Positions 63,405-64,000 of a stretch of 64,000 nt of DNA are shown here, piece by piece. Under the pieces are notes generated by a model. It was given only the letters and a program-made list of their open reading frames with translations, did no database searches and had not been told where the DNA came from. Position 1 is the first letter of the stretch; every line of letters begins with the position of its first letter. Made by a program: the position numbers and the translations under genes. This DNA comes from Anseranas semipalmata. Lineage: Eukaryota; Chordata; Aves; Anseriformes; Anseranatidae. The stretch spans positions 249,488 to 313,487 of the forward strand of contig VXAA01004384.1 of assembly GCA_013399115.1 (NCBI GenBank), given 5' to 3'.

Positions 63405-63499
63405 CTCAAATTTTCTTAAGTCCTTCATTTCTGCTCTGCATCTGAAGTCAAAACCTTTAAGTTTTTTTAAAAAAAGGATTAAATCTTTCTTTTCTGGTA
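63405..63499 (-). CDS. probable upstream exon of the coiled-coil protein gene
   Basis: Minus strand. Two bases (TA) completing a split codon are followed by 31 open codons reading PEKKDLILFLKKLKGFDF then RCRAEMKDLRKFE, ending TTTGAG before the donor GTAAAA. The donor is phase 0, so the frame passes into ETVLDN of the 60845-61057 exon. The join gives a continuous, charged helical stretch (MKDLRKFE-ETVLDNMAEE). The 5' border is uncertain: AG at 63500-63501 gives the stated start, and AG at 63494-63495 would give 63493. Both leave an intron of phase 1 upstream, and both have weak pyrimidine tracts. The amino-acid composition and phase match are the evidence; no homologue is recognised. Confidence 0.6.
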
Positions 63500-63617
63500 C
63501 TTAAAAACCTGGTTCTGTATGTTTGATAACTAAAAGCAACTAATCTCAGACTTCAAAGTTAGTGAGGAAATATCACTAACAGTGAACTTCAGAAAACTGG
63601 CTAGCATCTATGTTTAC

Positions 63618-63640
63618 CAATAATGTCTGCTTTATCAAAT
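63618..63640 (-). CDS. possible 23-bp microexon upstream in the same gene
   Basis: Minus strand. CTTCTCAG precedes a 23-bp segment ending ATTATTG before the donor GTAAAC. In the one frame that is open it reads FDKADII and leaves one base (G). That base would combine with TA of the next exon to give valine, so the phase fits the exon at 63405-63499. The very short length and the A-rich sequence before the acceptor make this weak. It could equally be chance, with the true preceding exon lying beyond the window. Confidence 0.25.
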
Positions 63641-63872
63641 CTGAGAAGTTGTGTTTTTGTTTTTTTTAAATAGTAATGTTAAAATCATCTGACAACCCAG
63701 AACTAAGACAGTGTGGAAGAAAAATTCTCTCGACAGCTCAGCTTGCTGCTCTTGTTTAAAAGAAAAAAAGAACCAAGCATGCAAAGATGTGGAGATACTA
63801 AATAGTTGTTTTCCTACAGAAGCATGCAACTTCAGCTGCTGAATCAGGCAAAGATAAGTGCAGGAGACATAC

Positions 63873-63909
63873 CAGTTTCAGAGCAATAGCTGGTAGATCC
63901 CTATTAAGA
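63873..63909 (-). CDS. possible further upstream exon with a good donor
   Basis: Minus strand. AAACTG followed by GTATGT is a good splice donor. Only one frame is open into it, reading LNRDLPAIALKL after a possible acceptor CTCCCCAG at 63910-63911. The donor would be phase 0. That does not fit the 63618-63640 microexon (needs two carried bases) or the 63405-63499 exon (needs one), so at least one of these candidates is wrong or an exon is missing between them. Confidence 0.2.
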
Positions 63910-64000
63910 CTGGGGAGCCCAGCCAGGCATTAAGCCAGGCATTTTCCATTTGCAAATGCTGAAGGATGTATTAATAGTTTGTGGGCAGATCTTTCAGAAC

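Noticed and set aside
1..64000. tRNA, rRNA, CRISPR arrays, bacterial operons, intact retroviral elements
   Set aside because: No cloverleaf with conserved A/B boxes, no rRNA-like blocks, no regularly spaced repeats and no paired LTRs were recognised on reading both strands.

Overview
The window reads as vertebrate nuclear DNA, most likely from a bird. There are no bacterial-style gene clusters and no long real ORFs. Coding sequence appears only as short exons with GT/AG splice borders. The only interspersed repeats I recognise are old, degraded CR1-type LINE pieces; I see no Alu, L1 or B1-like elements. Repeat density is low and the left part is GC-rich, which suits a bird better than a mammal, although a non-avian reptile cannot be excluded from sequence alone.

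Positions 1 to about 40,000 contain no gene I can support. This is a GC-rich background broken by AT-rich islands of 150-600 bp. The islands are dense in TAATTA/CTAATT homeodomain cores, octamer-like and E-box words, and several perfect palindromes or short tandem duplications. This texture suits a regulatory desert with conserved non-coding elements near a developmental gene, but conservation could not be tested. Many ORFs here reach 100-320 codons, and they look like GC-driven chance ORFs.

Positions 42,300 to 64,000 are AT-richer and carry the 3' part of one minus-strand gene for a coiled-coil protein I cannot name. Two exons are well supported: a 213-bp internal exon (60845-61057) and a terminal exon (43191-43550) followed by two AATAAA signals. 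Both joins are phase 0 and the heptad-rich reading frame runs through them. A third exon (63405-63499) joins in frame upstream, and two weaker candidates lie at 63618-63640 and 63873-63909. The 5' end of the gene lies beyond the window. The last intron is about 17.3 kb; it holds CR1 remnants on both strands, a small CpG-dense island near 55.9 kb and a possible alternative exon just downstream of it.

The sequence carries two unresolved spots: a single N at 11356 and six Ns at 56258-56263. I found no rRNA, tRNA, CRISPR array or intact mobile element, and no system that could be called a new multi-gene pathway. The most interesting items are the unidentified coiled-coil gene and the palindrome/duplication-bearing AT islands.
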